A program made the position numbers and the translations under genes. A stretch of 64,000 nt of DNA from Gnetum montanum (lineage: Eukaryota > Streptophyta > Gnetopsida > Gnetales > Gnetaceae): assembly GCA_015680685.1 (NCBI GenBank), contig MNCI01009196.1:100189-164188 (forward strand), in the 5' to 3' direction. Below are positions 12,650 to 24,700 of the stretch, piece by piece (positions within the stretch are counted from its first letter, which is position 1; every line of letters starts with the position of its first letter). The notes beneath the pieces are model-generated. The model saw only the letters and a list, made by a program, of their open reading frames with translations, was not told where the DNA came from and did no database searches.

Positions 12650-12857
12650 TATACCAAACAGTCTCTTCAAATCATATACCTCAGACTTACTTAACCATAC
12701 AGCTATGAAAATACAAGTAAGTCTAGGAAGACAATGATTGATTAACCTTAAGTGTTCCATAAGGTGCGTAAGCACTTAGTCCTTGGAGTTCGATCGGATC
12801 ATGCATGAGACGCTCGTATTCTTATGGTTGAGTGTAGGGGTACCTTGCCACTCATCA
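12650..12857 (+). repeat. 3' end of a family A LTR, plus strand (A5)
   Basis: Matches 7652-7834 from CATATACCTCAGACTTACTT to CTTGCCACTCATCA. The first ~600 bp of the LTR, including the palindrome array and TATA box, are absent. The left edge is uncertain by about 15 bp. Confidence 0.82.
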
Positions 12858-12858
12858 T

Positions 12859-12876
12859 TGGCACCGTTGCTAGGGA
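12859..12876 (+). other. Primer binding site, tRNA-Asp (A5)
   Basis: TGGCACCGTTGCTAGGGA, two mismatches from the plant tRNA-Asp complement TGGCGCCGTTGCCGGGGA, directly after the LTR end. Confidence 0.9.
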
Positions 12877-12972
12877 CTTAGTTGTTTGTGCACTACGTAG
12901 AACAGAGGAAATCATTCTCATCGTTAGGAGCTAAAATGAACCCTTAGGGTTAACCAAGAGAAAACTAACATA

Positions 12973-13910
12973 ATGGTAAATAACACACCAAACAAGACTA
13001 AAATATCTTCTTCTCCACACAAAAGAACTTCACTACCTAGGACCAACACTAGAGACAGTCGGCGGTACAACACACATAACCAGAATCTGCCAGTTCCTCA
13101 ACAATTCAGTGTGGTATATACTCATCAAGATGATTATATACTTGACTTTACCTTTGTCTTCCATCAAGATGAACAACTGCATTGGATAGAATTGGAGGGT
13201 AACATAGTGTTGCCTCCAGACAAAGTTGCCCCTGACATGCTCCTTTGTGTCCTTGCATGAATTGGCATGTCACAATTATACACTGAGTACATTGTATGCG
13301 ATTACAACACAAGGGACTACCATCCGACAGAAGCGCGACGTCAACAAGACTCGCAGTAGGAGAGTTACCACACATCGTTGAAGGGAAAAGGACCCCATAA
13401 TGCTTCGCTCGTTAGAAGAGAAATTAAGGGTGGTGAACCTATTTCAATAGGTTCTCCACAAAATGATGTTCCCCTCCTAATGATAGTAAGGAGGTGGTGT
13501 ATCAGAACCTTCTCTCCACAATACACAACCCTAGTTCTAATTCCCACGAACACCAAGTGTTCAATGAGGGAACACAAACATAAGATAAGGGTAAGCATTC
13601 TGATCGTCATCACGATCGGGGTCGAGATCACTGAAGGGAAGGTAGGAAACATCGTCATAGCGATGGTTCTCCTTCCTCTTCCCCTTCATCACAACATTCA
13701 CCCTCTCCTTCAACATTGGGACACAGTCATAAGGAACCTAACCGTGAGGAAAAGGGTAGGAAAAATGAGAGACCTTGAAGAGAGATTCGAGAGCGAGGAT
13801 GAGGGCATTCTAGGGAATCACGACATGGAAGAAGGGAAAGTAGGTAACCGTGTAGGCATCACAGACGCCATGAGAGAAATGACCATGACGAACCCCTACT
13901 TGTAACCCGA
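12973..13910 (+). pseudogene. gag N-terminal part of A5, truncated
   Basis: ATG at 12973 follows the primer site by about 100 bp. It opens 95 codons to a TGA at 13258. The conserved blocks DFTFVFHQDEQLHW and GNIVLPPDKVAPDML match A1; homology continues past the stop (DYNTRDYHPTEARR) and through the basic linker. The sequence stops abruptly at about 13910 before the Retrotrans_gag domain and meets unrelated copia DNA. The long 13378-13905 open frame is a shadow of the linker in another frame. Confidence 0.75.
13562..13910 (+). repeat. Inverted repeat arm 2 (gag linker, plus copy)
   Basis: Partner of 12291-12638. Both arms sit next to the word TGTATTTTA (about 12645 and 13911), a possible microhomology at rearrangement joints. 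Confidence 0.82.
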
Positions 13911-15347
13911 AGCTGTATTTTAAAGTCTTCACATTTACGTGTCCAAGTTTTAGATTCCAACACATTAACTCATCGTATTTTATCACAACAAATACTCTTC
14001 CATTTAGAACCATAAATATAAGAGTTTAACTCCCATGATTTACTTAACAACATAATTCATAATGGAGATTTCTTGTAAAATCAACTATTGAGCCATCTTA
14101 TACACATTTATAAATGAATATTAATGTCATGGTAAACTTGGGTGAGTACCATACCTCCTTTAATTAAAGATTATCAATTTTAATATCCCCATTTTTAGCA
14201 ACTTGTATTAACCATCCATTTCCACTCTTAATGAAATGGAATTTCATTACTTTCTTAGTATTAAAAAATAAGGATGTATTTCCTATAAAATAGAAAGATG
14301 CATCAAAATTAATATACATCAAACCATCATCCATGTTATTAGTCATGATTACATTAAAATCAATCACAAGGGATTAGGAATCGAGATTGTCAACCCTTGT
14401 AACACTAGCAACAATTTCTCTTTTAACTTTAGAAAGATTTACCCTTATTATTAGAAGAAGACATCTCTCTACACTTCTTTGTCTTTTGTATTTTTTTAGC
14501 ATGGTTCTTCGTAAACTTATTAAATTGCTACTTCATAATGATTTTAACTTTAGGATTTTTTTTGTATTATCTAAATAATGATCTTAATTATGATTCTTCT
14601 CTTTTCAAGAAATGTGACAATACTAAGATGCTTTCCTTAAAGACCAATGCTTGTAATGAATATGTAACCACATGTTTAGAGTAGGTGTTCATCTTAACTT
14701 CCTCCTCAAGCACTTTAGCATATAACTTTACAATCATGTATGTATTTATGCCACTATAATGGTTTATCTAAAAACACCAAAACATGGTGGCAAAGCTTTC
14801 AATAGATAGAATTAAATAGTTTCTACAAATATCTAAGCATTATGAATTTACAACCTATCTTTTATGGTTTAGACTTCTTTAATTAGTATGAAGATTAGTT
14901 CTTCCTTCTTCAATTGCATAATGTTAAAATAATTTTGGAGACTATATTTGACTCATTCATTACTTGAAAAGACTCTAACTTCTTCCACATTTTATATGGA
15001 GACTCTTATTTCTCAACTGAATAGACATTGTTCTCAAAATTCCTCAAGAATATTAACATTTATACCACATAGTTAATCCATAACTATGGTTGAGAGCATA
15101 CAATCTTTTAAGCCATTTTCTCTTAATAATATACTCATTCAAATCTTCTAGACATTGAAATTCATCATAGTAAGAGCTTGGCTACCAAGAAAAGATGTAC
15201 AAATTTGGGTCTTATCATTGGTGGTTTGAATCTATTAGCCTAACCACTCACAAGTTCAATAATAATCTAAGGATTTTATGTAGTTTTCTTCTTCTTGAGG
15301 ATCATCTTCAATAATCACACTCATAAACAAACTTGCTCTAATATAGT
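13911..15347 (-). pseudogene. Ty1/copia remnant G (gag to pre-integrase)
   Basis: Minus strand. From the right: a degenerate initiator-Met primer site at 15329-15347, gag-like pieces (EVQTIKDRL-type stretch near 14900) and, at 13960-14000, a pre-integrase block containing ELMCWNLKLGHVNVKTLK, which matches the copia WHxRLGH pattern. It carries many stops and is cut at 13910 by the family A junction. No integrase core, reverse transcriptase or RNase H remains. The family call rests on the LGH block and primer site. Confidence 0.6.
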
Positions 15348-17214
15348 GTAGAAAATAATATGAAAAAAAAAATATAAAATGTAAAAGTGATTCCTTTGGT
15401 AGTAAGCACAATTGAATAGAAAATAGATCAACTTCTAAAGGTAGTATTCCAAGGATCTATGATGTATTCATTATTGCAGAATGTTGAAATGCCTTGGCAT
15501 TGAATGTATCAAAAACTAGTAAAGCAATGTAACAATTAGAAACAATATGAATGTGTATCTCCAAACTCCTTCATTTTCATTTCTCTTTAATGTTGATTAG
15601 ATTAGGACATAGAGGTAGCATTTATTTTGATATTAATGTCTTTATTTTTATGTAAAAGCTATTAAAATTTTGTTTGTTTGAACAAAAAGAGCCCTAGAAG
15701 GTTAGGGTAATAGTAAATATCTAAAAAGAAAAAGAATGGATTAAGAGTTCTCATGTGAGATCCATGCTCAAAAAGGAAATATCCTTTACAAAAGAATATA
15801 AATAATGGTAAACTCTTCTATTGTAACTTGTATTTCATTGCTAAATTGAAGTGAACAAAAGCTATTCCTTTCTTTTAATGGTGAGTGTTCTTGTACAAGT
15901 GTTTAATGCTTGTTTGAAGCTCTCCTAGCTTCATCCCATTTTCTTTTTTTCATTCTTGTAGCATGCTTCTCTCATCTTGAGGATGAATCCCTCTTTCATG
16001 GGTTCTTCTCTCAAGTTCTCACATGCTCTTCTTTCATAGTTTCTCACATTTACATACATTTTCATAAGTTTCTTATATATTTCATGTTTTTTTACGTTTA
16101 TGAAGTTAATTACATATTTTCTTATGTTTCTAATGAATTATTAAAGAATTTAAAAGTGGATTGATGCTCTCTTTCATGGGATTCATTTCTATTATGTAGA
16201 TTCAAGCTAATTTCTCTCTTGTTTCATATTCATGTTGAAAGGTTTTAGTTCCTTTCATGCTAATTACATGTAAAAGAACATATTTCTCTTTGACTAAGCT
16301 TGTGTCAAGTTTCTCTTGCTTGTGTGTACTATCTTTCATGTTTTTATTTTTTAATTTCTAAGAGCATTTGATATCAATTGAGTGAGGATTCAAGGGTTTT
16401 GTGCATGTTACACATATTTTAAATAATTGGACATGTATTTGATGTTTTTTCATCAATACAACCTTTCTCAAAATATTAAGAGGCCTTGGAACATGGTTCT
16501 ATGCCTTTTTGAGTAATTTGAATCCTTAAATTTGGCTATATTACATTCAAACTTTGTTTTTCTACCATTCTTAGTTTCATGTACGACCATGATCTTACCA
16601 TAACTCATGCTAAATACCATGACTTGACTAAGACTTCTAGTGAGCATTTCTATAGATGTTTAAAGGTCACAACTTGTGTTGAGCAATTTGTAGAAATCAT
16701 GACCTCATCACAACCTATGATGAACTACAATGACATATGATTTGAGTTTTTAGAGGCTTCAAAACTCATTCTTTACTTGTGAATATGATTTTAAAGTAAA
16801 AGAAGGTATAGGATGCTAGAACATTTACCACAACCTAACTATGACCTATGGTCTACTCATGATTTACTTAGAAATTATTTTTTTCTTTATTTCTATGCTT
16901 GTGGCTAGCTTGTGGAAAGGCAACATGATCTAACAATGACCCATCATTAGATACCATGATTTTTGGTATTACCACACAATCACTTCCTTACTCATGATCT
17001 TACTCATTGTGACCAAAATTGATGAGCTTGAGGCTAAAATTTTTGTCGTGGACATCTTTTAGGAACCTTATACTTCTATTGGTCTCTAATAGTAACTATA
17101 GCCATAGATACATGATTCTTCATAAAAAAAATTTGAATTCAAAAACTAAGTAGTTAACAATTAATTATTAAACCATTAATTATATTATTGCATGAACTAG
17201 AATGGTTGTTAATC
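15348..17214. other. Unassigned DNA, partly the likely LTR of G
   Basis: Begins TGTAGAAAA right after the G primer site, so the left part is probably G's 5' LTR in minus orientation; its right end could not be found. Between about 16560 and 17010 there are repeated CATGATCTTACC / CATGACCT-type words. Open stretches such as 15910-16164 are low-complexity and are not called as genes. Confidence 0.4.
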
Positions 17215-17219
17215 ATAGA
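17215..17219. repeat. Target site duplication of H, left (ATAGA)
   Basis: ATAGA directly before LTR start TGTTGAATC; the same five bases follow the 3' LTR at 29120-29124. Confidence 0.82.
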
Positions 17220-18487
17220 TGTTGAATCTTCTGGATACCTATGATTGCACATGGGTTGGCGTACAAATGAACTAATGTTGAGAATAATATTTCCTAATAA
17301 TTGATACTTTCTTTCTTAAAAATATTAAAGAATGCATTGTTTATATAAGGTTACAATGTTTCTTATAAGAAAAATAATTATGTTTTGGAATTGAAAAATT
17401 TTGTGCAAATTATGACTTAACAATTAAGCTTAAAAAATAATAGAATTTAATGCTAATAATATAGCATAAATAATAGATTTATATCTCTTATAGAAATGAA
17501 ATTGATGTTTTGATTGAAGGTGAAGTTGACATTATTTGGAATTAACATTGACATTATTTGTAAAGCAAAGCTAATATTGATGTTTGATGGAAAATGTCAT
17601 CTAGATGTTGATCTTTTAGACTAGAAGGTAATGATTTTTTATTATATAATAGGAGTTTCTTAATAAAATATAGGAAATTTTTGGATTAAATATATATATA
17701 TAAATTTTGGATTAAATGTTATATATATATATATATAATTTTTAATATTTTTTTGGTCATTGGGGCTATATTGTATTATTTTTAGTAAACTTTGTCCCAC
17801 TTGCTACATATATATATCCAAGGCATCTTTTGGAAATGTGTATCATGGACTATTGCATCATCACTTTATCAATATTTCACCAATCATTAACATTTATCAA
17901 CATCATTCATCATTATTTACTCAATCTTGGAAGCTGAGCAATTAGAAATAGGGATATTCACTATTTTGATCATATCTTAATCATTTCCAACATTTTTTAG
18001 TTATTTAAGATTTATTATAAATATAGAATAGGTGAATATGTGTAGATAAAATTTCAATTTAATATGTATTTCCATTTGGATGAAATTAGCTCAATAATTT
18101 AGTAGATTTTCTAAATCCTAAATTTTTACTAGAACAAATGATGGTAAATGATTAGATTATTTCTCCCTCATCACATAATTCTTTGATGTGATATTAGATT
18201 CATTTGAAAGATAATATCTTCTAAAGGTTTAATTAAAATTTTAGTATTATAAATTTAACAAAGTTTAACTTATCATCTCTCCAATTTACATTACTATAAT
18301 TAGTGTGATTTTTGATATATTGGAAAGAACATAATCTAACCTTAGTTTTTGGATATCTTTTAAAGGACATATTTTTTCTCAAATTGTAGAAAAATTACAA
18401 AGTTTTCCAAAAATATAAATTTTCGTAGTTGATTATTTATTAAGTTAAGAAAACTAAGCAATTCTTTTGTTGCTTGAAATTCCTTTA
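17220..18487 (+). repeat. 5' LTR of H (1268 bp)
   Basis: Starts TGTTGAATC after the duplication and ends before the primer site. Its 18070-18487 part aligns with 28700-29119 (shared ATTTCTCCCTCATCACAT, TTTGATGTGATATTA, GGAAAGAACATA-type blocks). It holds an (AT)n run at 17690-17735 and a TATA-like ATATATAT near 17810. Confidence 0.8.
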
Positions 18488-18489
18488 GT

Positions 18490-18500
18490 TGGTATTAAAG
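18490..18500 (+). other. Primer binding site of H, initiator tRNA-Met
   Basis: TGGTATTAAAG, close to the copia-typical TGGTATCAGAGC, immediately after the LTR. Confidence 0.8.
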
Positions 18501-18539
18501 CACTAGGTTCACCTATAAAAATGAGCATAAAGGACATAG

Positions 18540-20949
18540 CTAGATGCTCCATCATCTTTAATGGCTCTTAATATTTTAGTCTATATACAAGGATGATGAA
18601 AGGCCTCCTTAAACATAATGATTGTTGGAAAATAGTTGAACATGTTTTTAATTCATCCATGATTTTGAAGATTTCACTAAATTACAAATCAAAGAATATG
18701 AAACAACAAATAATAATAATAATTTGGCTCTCATGATGATATTGGCTAATGTTTTATAAGTTATTTATGGAAAATATAGACTTTGTACTATTACCAAAGA
18801 AGTGTGGGATAATCTCCAATTAGAATACAAGGAAAACTTATAAAATCAACAATTGCAATAATTAATCTACAAACAAAAATTTGATACCTTGGATATTGGA
18901 AGAAATGAAAGTGCTAAAGACTTCTATATTAGAATGTATGATAGTTTACCAAAATAGATCAATATGGCTGTTTATATAACAATAGAAAAAATGTTCAAAA
19001 ATCTTTTCAAGCTCTCTATATAGATTCAAGATTTGAAAACATTATCCTTTCAAAGGAATTCAACATGATCAGTATCAATGAATTAGTTGCTCAAGTTAGA
19101 ACCCTACAAATTATGAATAATAACAAATAATCTAATAAAGATTAAAAAGCCTACATAACTAACCAAAGAGGAAGATTTAGGAAAGGAATACTTAGAGGGA
19201 GAGGAAGATTAAATTATTAGAATAGAGGTTAAGAAATAAACTTATAAGAAAATGGTGATCAAAATAAAAGAGGTATAGGAGAAGGTTCATCTACACGAAG
19301 AGGTAAATGGAATCAATTTGAAAGACAAAGATAGGGTTAAGACTCAATTTCATATTGCAACTTTTGCAAAAGAAAAGATCATACCATTGATGAATGCTAG
19401 ACCAAAATTGATTTTGAAAAATACATGGACAAACTTTACAAGTAGAACAAGATACTCCCTCATCATTTCAAAAGAATACTCAAGAAAAAGAGCTAGAAAA
19501 TTGAAGAAATAAAGTAAGATTTTTGGATTGTAGACAATGGGTACTCCAATCACTTGATACCCTCCAAAAATTACAAAATAAACAATAGTCTTGACAACAT
19601 CAAAATCAAAGATGGAAAATAATTACTCATAGAAGGAATATGTGATTTTGTAGTTAAATTAAACAATGAAGAAAGTCACCATTGCTAATGTGTATTATGT
19701 TTATAATCATTCCAACCCTTTCATCTCTATTGGACAAGTATCTAATGGAGAAAATAGTATCAATTTAATGAGTAATCTCTGCATTAAAAAAAAACCTAAT
19801 GATGAAGAAGTCATGAAAATAAAGCCTTAAATAAAAAATATATATTACCTTGAATGTGACTATATCAATGAAAAAGAATATATCATAAGAAACCATTCTA
19901 ATCAAGAAAAACATGTCCTCACAATAGAAGCAAATAAAATGCAAAAGAAAGATGAAGTGAAGGAAAAGGATAATGAGGATTTTAGCAAGCCCAAACTTTT
20001 GCATGGAAGGCTTGGTCATACCTCCTATCACAAAATTAAAAGCATGGTCAAATAGGAAAACCCTACAAGTATAAAAATTTCATATATTCCTCAAGACAAA
20101 TGTGAGACTTGCATAAAGAAAAGCAAACTAATTCTCCTCACAACTCTCACATGATAAAGAAGGAAAACCCATTTGATCTTCTACACATGGATCTTGTCAG
20201 GTTAATGGCCACTATTTTAATATGATAGGTAAATTCTTTCATGGTCATAGTAGATGACTAATTAAGATGTAATTGGACATACAATCTAAAGCAAAAGGAT
20301 GAATCCATCAAATACTTTGAAGCTTTTAACAAACTGATTGGAAACTTCATGAATACAAGACTAAGATCATTAGATCAAATAAAGGAGGTGAATTCATAAA
20401 TAAAGAATTTAACAAATTTGGTAAAGAAAATGATATCTTTCATTAGTCTATATATGGATATAGCCTACATTCAAATCAAGTAGATGAGACGATGAATAGA
20501 AAATTCTAAGACATAACAACATGCTTACTAAATCATGTCTCACTACCTAACCAATATTGGAGTACAATAGTCACAACTTCTTGTTACATTTCTAATCAAA
20601 TCATCACCAAAAGTAATGAAGATATATCTCCATATGAAGTTCTATATAATAGAATTTCTAACTTGAGTCATAGGAAAATACTTGGGGTGTCATTGCTTTG
20701 TAAAGATCCTAAAATAATTCATTGAAAACCTTGGAGACAAATGAAAGAAATGCATCTTTCTTAGCTATTATTCTCACACCAATGGATACATGTGCTATGA
20801 GCCAATGAATTAGAAATGACATGTTTCAAGAGATGTTATATTTAATGAGATAAATTTTGGTACAATGATTTTTTCAAATAGCAAGAGAAATCAAAAGCAT
20901 ATCAAAGTTCAAAATCTTTGGTTCAAAGAGATAAAATATTTGAACCCTA
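18540..20949 (+). pseudogene. gag-protease-integrase remnant of H
   Basis: Ty1/copia polyprotein with many stops and frameshifts. Zinc knuckle CNFCKRKDHTIDEC (CX2CX4HX4C) at 19356-19397; protease site WIVDNGYSNHLIP near 19530, with Asn in place of the usual Ser of DSG; pre-integrase block LHGRLGHTSYHKIKSM near 20000 followed by CETC; integrase core pieces from 20150; and the integrase C-terminal GYMCYEPMN/HVSRDVIFNE stretch near 20780-20860. Nothing follows because the nested element begins. Confidence 0.8.
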
Positions 20950-21219
20950 TGACACAGGAAAATAATTTATCTCTGGAGGGATCAAACTACCAGAGCTTCG
21001 CTACTCCTATTCTCTAATGTCAAAAAAAGGGAGACTCGCTTCTTATTTATAGACATTGCGGCGAACTATGATATCGCATATGCAATATAGCATGGGAAGA
21101 AGCGATATCGCGTACACGATATCACGAGGGATGCGATATCACGGCAGACGCAATATTGCGGGGGATGCGATATCACAGCAGATGCGATATCGCGGCCTAT
21201 GCAATATCGCATCCCATCA
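20950..21219 (-). repeat. 3' LTR of A4, truncated, with nine palindromes
   Basis: Element start is TGATGGGATGCG at 21219. Nine GCGATATCGC-type 10-mers (including GCAATATTGC and GCGATATCAC) fill 21068-21212, against six in the partner 5' LTR. TATAAATA is at 21044-21051 (minus). The LTR ends abruptly at about 20950 in copia H sequence, so R and U5 are mostly gone. Confidence 0.82.
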
Positions 21220-21221
21220 TA

Positions 21222-21232
21222 CCCCCACAACT
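21222..21232 (-). other. Polypurine tract of A4
   Basis: Minus strand AGTTGTGGGGGTA directly before LTR start TGATGGGA, preceded by the conserved CTCGAGGACGATTTTTT block also seen in A3 and B. Confidence 0.8.
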
Positions 21233-21355
21233 AAATAAAAAATCGTCCTCGAGTTACAGTGATTACATAGTGGATAGGTATGGGATTATTAACTGGAAAA
21301 AATGGAATGATGCTGCAGTTTGGGAAGAAAACACAACACACAAAATATGCTACAA

Positions 21356-24143
21356 CTACAAAAATGTGGAACTCATGTAGTTCCTAGTGGCAATGGCTCC
21401 TCCATTGGTGCCTTCCCTTTGTCTTGTGCTCCAAGCTTTGAAACTTGATGGCATTGAAGTATGGCCTGAAGCTTCTCCTCTTCGATCCAAGGATCTTGTG
21501 TTGTCCATGCTAATGTTTCGATGTTTGATAGAGTTAGCACTTTCCATAGACAAGGTAGTTGCGGGAACATCTGGTTGGCTTTGACATACCACACCACGAA
21601 CACCTGTCATTCCTCTTCATAGGCTCTGGCTTTATTCTTGTATTCATGAAGGTCTGTTAGCCATCGAGCCAAGTTAGTTGTGACATCTTTTTTTCCCTGG
21701 TAGCTAGCTTTTACCACTTCAAGTTCAGAATTTGCAACATCTAGTTTCTCCACCAGCTTCTTGCACTCCTGCAAATTCTTCTTCGTATTTGATGTATATG
21801 GTAGCTACCTACTGCTCGAGCTTTGACCTTGAGCACCCTACTATTAACATGGAAAGGTTGGCATATCTAAGGTTTTCCAACTCCATGTACTCTGTTAATT
21901 CCTAAATCTATAGGTCCCAGTTCTTAACTTCCACTTGGTGGGCGAAGGCATATGTGTCCAGTATGGTCCTCCAATCAGTGTGTTGGGAACTGATGGTGTT
22001 GATTTGGGCCTTGGGCATATGGATCTCCTTCTCTAGGATTTTTTTGTACATCCCCACATGATCTCGGAAGTCCTCCTTCATCTTCTCATGTTGTTTAGCC
22101 TCATTTTGCCATGCGCTGATCTCAATTGCTGACTTTTGGCGAATAGTACGTACCTCCTCCATTGAGAGGGTTTGATTTTCTCTGGCTAAACGGCTTTACA
22201 TCTCGGTTGACCTGGATGAATTTTTCTCGTAATTGATGAAAGTGTTCATCGAGAATGTTCTTTTGCTTTTCGACAGGGGTCAACCGAAGATTATCAGTTA
22301 CAAGCTATTGATTCTCTTCTTGCAAGGCCTTGAGTGCTTTAAGATGTGCATGAGTTTGCGCCTGTGCTGCGGAAGCATCTCAAGTGGCCATCTCCTTTTC
22401 TTCTACCACATTTTTATTCTCTGCAATTAACTTTGTTAGTTTCTCTGTTCTAAAATTTTCTAACTGGTCTACGGGAACAAATTGCAAGGGATCCTGCTAT
22501 GCTACTTGTAAGGCCACAAGCTACTCTTGTAGTTTCTACACTTCAGCTTCAACATGCTCTACCCTTACTTCTGTTAAGACTAGTTTCCCCTTCGTGGAAA
22601 TGAGGTTTGATTGAATTGTTGTTACATCCTCAGGGATGTCAAATAGGGACATCATTACTTACCCTATTTAAAGCAATCTATCAAGCACATCCTCATGTTC
22701 CATAGGAGTCATCGAGGTTCTGGCCAAAGTTTGAGCATCCTGTGCCCCTGTAAGATCTGCCGGTAGCACAATAGGTATGTTGAAGGATTCCTTGATGTGG
22801 TCTACAACCACCACATCTGCAGCTCCCACGACATTCTAGTGTTGCATGACCACTACAGTGGCCCCTTCACCAATCTCTAACTGCACCTGGAAAGATGTCA
22901 CAGTTCCTGAGATCTATTGTGACCTTCTACTTTCCCCTCCTCCTGTTTGAATGGATATTTCTACACTTGTGTGATCTAATGAAATAGTAGGCTGCCTGGC
23001 ATCATTGATGATGCAAAAGAGGTTTGCGTCATCATGACTTTCCCAGCTGATCATGTCAACGATGGCCCTAAGATGGCACATTGACAATCTATAATCTTGT
23101 GGCGGTGGTGGCTGATCTTGGCCTATGTTGGGCCCTGCTCCTTTTTGTTAGCTGGGACCTGTGGCCGAAGGTTGACTGGTTCCAACCACTTGTTCTTCTT
23201 CTTCTTCTAGTCTCAGCTCTTCGCCAGTGCTCTTTCTTGGAGCTGGCGCCTTTAGCAATTCAGCATATGAAGCAGTCTGGGCTTTTCAGAGGACATCATT
23301 AGTGTATCCTTGAATACCAACACATAGACAAAGCTTTATGATAAGATAGGGGAAAGGCAATGCCATCTTCCCTGTCTTTCGTTCTTCAAACTGCCTTAGG
23401 ATTTCCGTCAAATATAGATGGGGTAGGTTAGTGTTAACCTTTCCCATTAACACTGCACATCCTCTAGCCACATACGTCAATATTCTTTTTAAACCTTTTG
23501 TGGGAAAGAGGTGATATGTTCCAATTTTGAAATAAACTCTCTCTTTGGTTGTCAGTTCACCAAATGCTTTATCTCTGCCATAAGCCTTCTCTAACCAATC
23601 CTTTCGCACATTAGGGTCTGAACGGGTAGATAACCGAGCAACATGGGGCCTTGTATTCGAAAGGTTTAACACTTTCAAAATTGCCTACGTAGAGAAGTCA
23701 ACTATCACACCACAAATATTCACAGTGGTGCCTTACTCCCTATTCTTCCAAAACTGGTACATTTCTCCTAGGTACCAGGCACCGCTTTCAGAGAGGATAG
23801 GCCAAAATGGGGATCCTTTGAGGTGATCCCTAATGGCCTCATGAGTGAACTCTACAAATGATTCAAAATTCAACTCCACAATCACAACAGCGAATGTGGA
23901 CTTCTCATGGATGGCCTAAACACACTCTTGGGGCAACATGAGTTGTTATCCCGGTTCAGGCACTACAGCAGCTCCTCCTTCCACCTACCTAGACTGTCCG
24001 ATAGGAGGTCCATCTTGATGGATGTTAAATGATTGCTCCTCCTATTCTGCATGTTGTTCGGTAGGACCCTGTCTTCCACCTCTTCGAGTTCGTTTCCTCC
24101 CACCTTGAGTAGGACCTTCCTGTTGTCCACATTTTGGGGCCAT
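21356..24143 (-). pseudogene. Second ORF of A4: transposon-type domain plus coiled coil
   Basis: ATG at 24143 opens a frame with scattered TAG/TGA stops and one apparent 1-base insertion near 22190; downstream segments 22162-21908 and 21610-21356 share the shifted frame. The clean middle piece (23678-23286) contains LTYVARGCAVLMGKVNTNLP and FPYLIIKLCLCVGI. I read this as the plant transposon-protein domain seen in ORFs of large plant retroelements (possibly PF20167; from memory, moderate confidence). A Glu-rich linker and a long coiled coil (for example RLARENQTLSMEEVRTIRQK, EISAWQNEAKQHEKMKEDF) follow. The function is unknown. It is not part of the gag frame and is absent from A3 and B. Confidence 0.6.
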
Positions 24144-24439
24144 TTGCAATCACACAGGCCAAGTGTTAGTAAGGTTGTTTTGGAAATTAAGTTATACCTT
24201 ACTACTTTCCTTAATTAATGATCTTATGTTATTACGTGTGATAGTGCCCAAAAGTTGTAATAATGAGTCTTGTAACTTAGGTGGTTTTCATTTTAGTCTC
24301 CCGGTATACCTAAAGGTTATATGATTTTTAGGCACAATTATTCTAAGTGTTAGTTAATTACCCTAGCTAATGTCCTTTGGGCGATGATAAATTTCAAAAA
24401 GATTAGGCACTTTTTGCAAGTGTCTCTCCCCCACGACTA

Positions 24440-24700
24440 AACTGAACACTCTGGGTTCAAGCAGGTTCAAACGGAATAAAAATTAGAGTACTAGCAAGTG
24501 AGATAGTGTGAGAAAAGCAAGGGTCACACAATCGCAAGTCACAGAGAAAAATTTCAAAAATTCCCCCCGTGTGAATGGCAAAATGACGCTAAGTATTGCA
24601 GGGGTCACCTATTTATAGGCGACTAGGATGCGTTATCACGTACAATACATCGCATACACGATATCACGTGTACGCAATATCTCGTCCCTAGTGATGTGAG
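24440..24700 (-). promoter_or_regulatory. LTR-like promoter segment upstream of the second ORF of A4
   Basis: The minus strand has four degenerate palindrome words (such as ACGATATCAC and GCAATATCTC, 24627-24690) followed by CCTATAAATAGG at about 24610, the order seen in family A U3 regions. The second ORF starts about 470 bp downstream. No primer site is visible. It may be a remnant LTR of another subfamily or an internal promoter. Confidence 0.5.
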
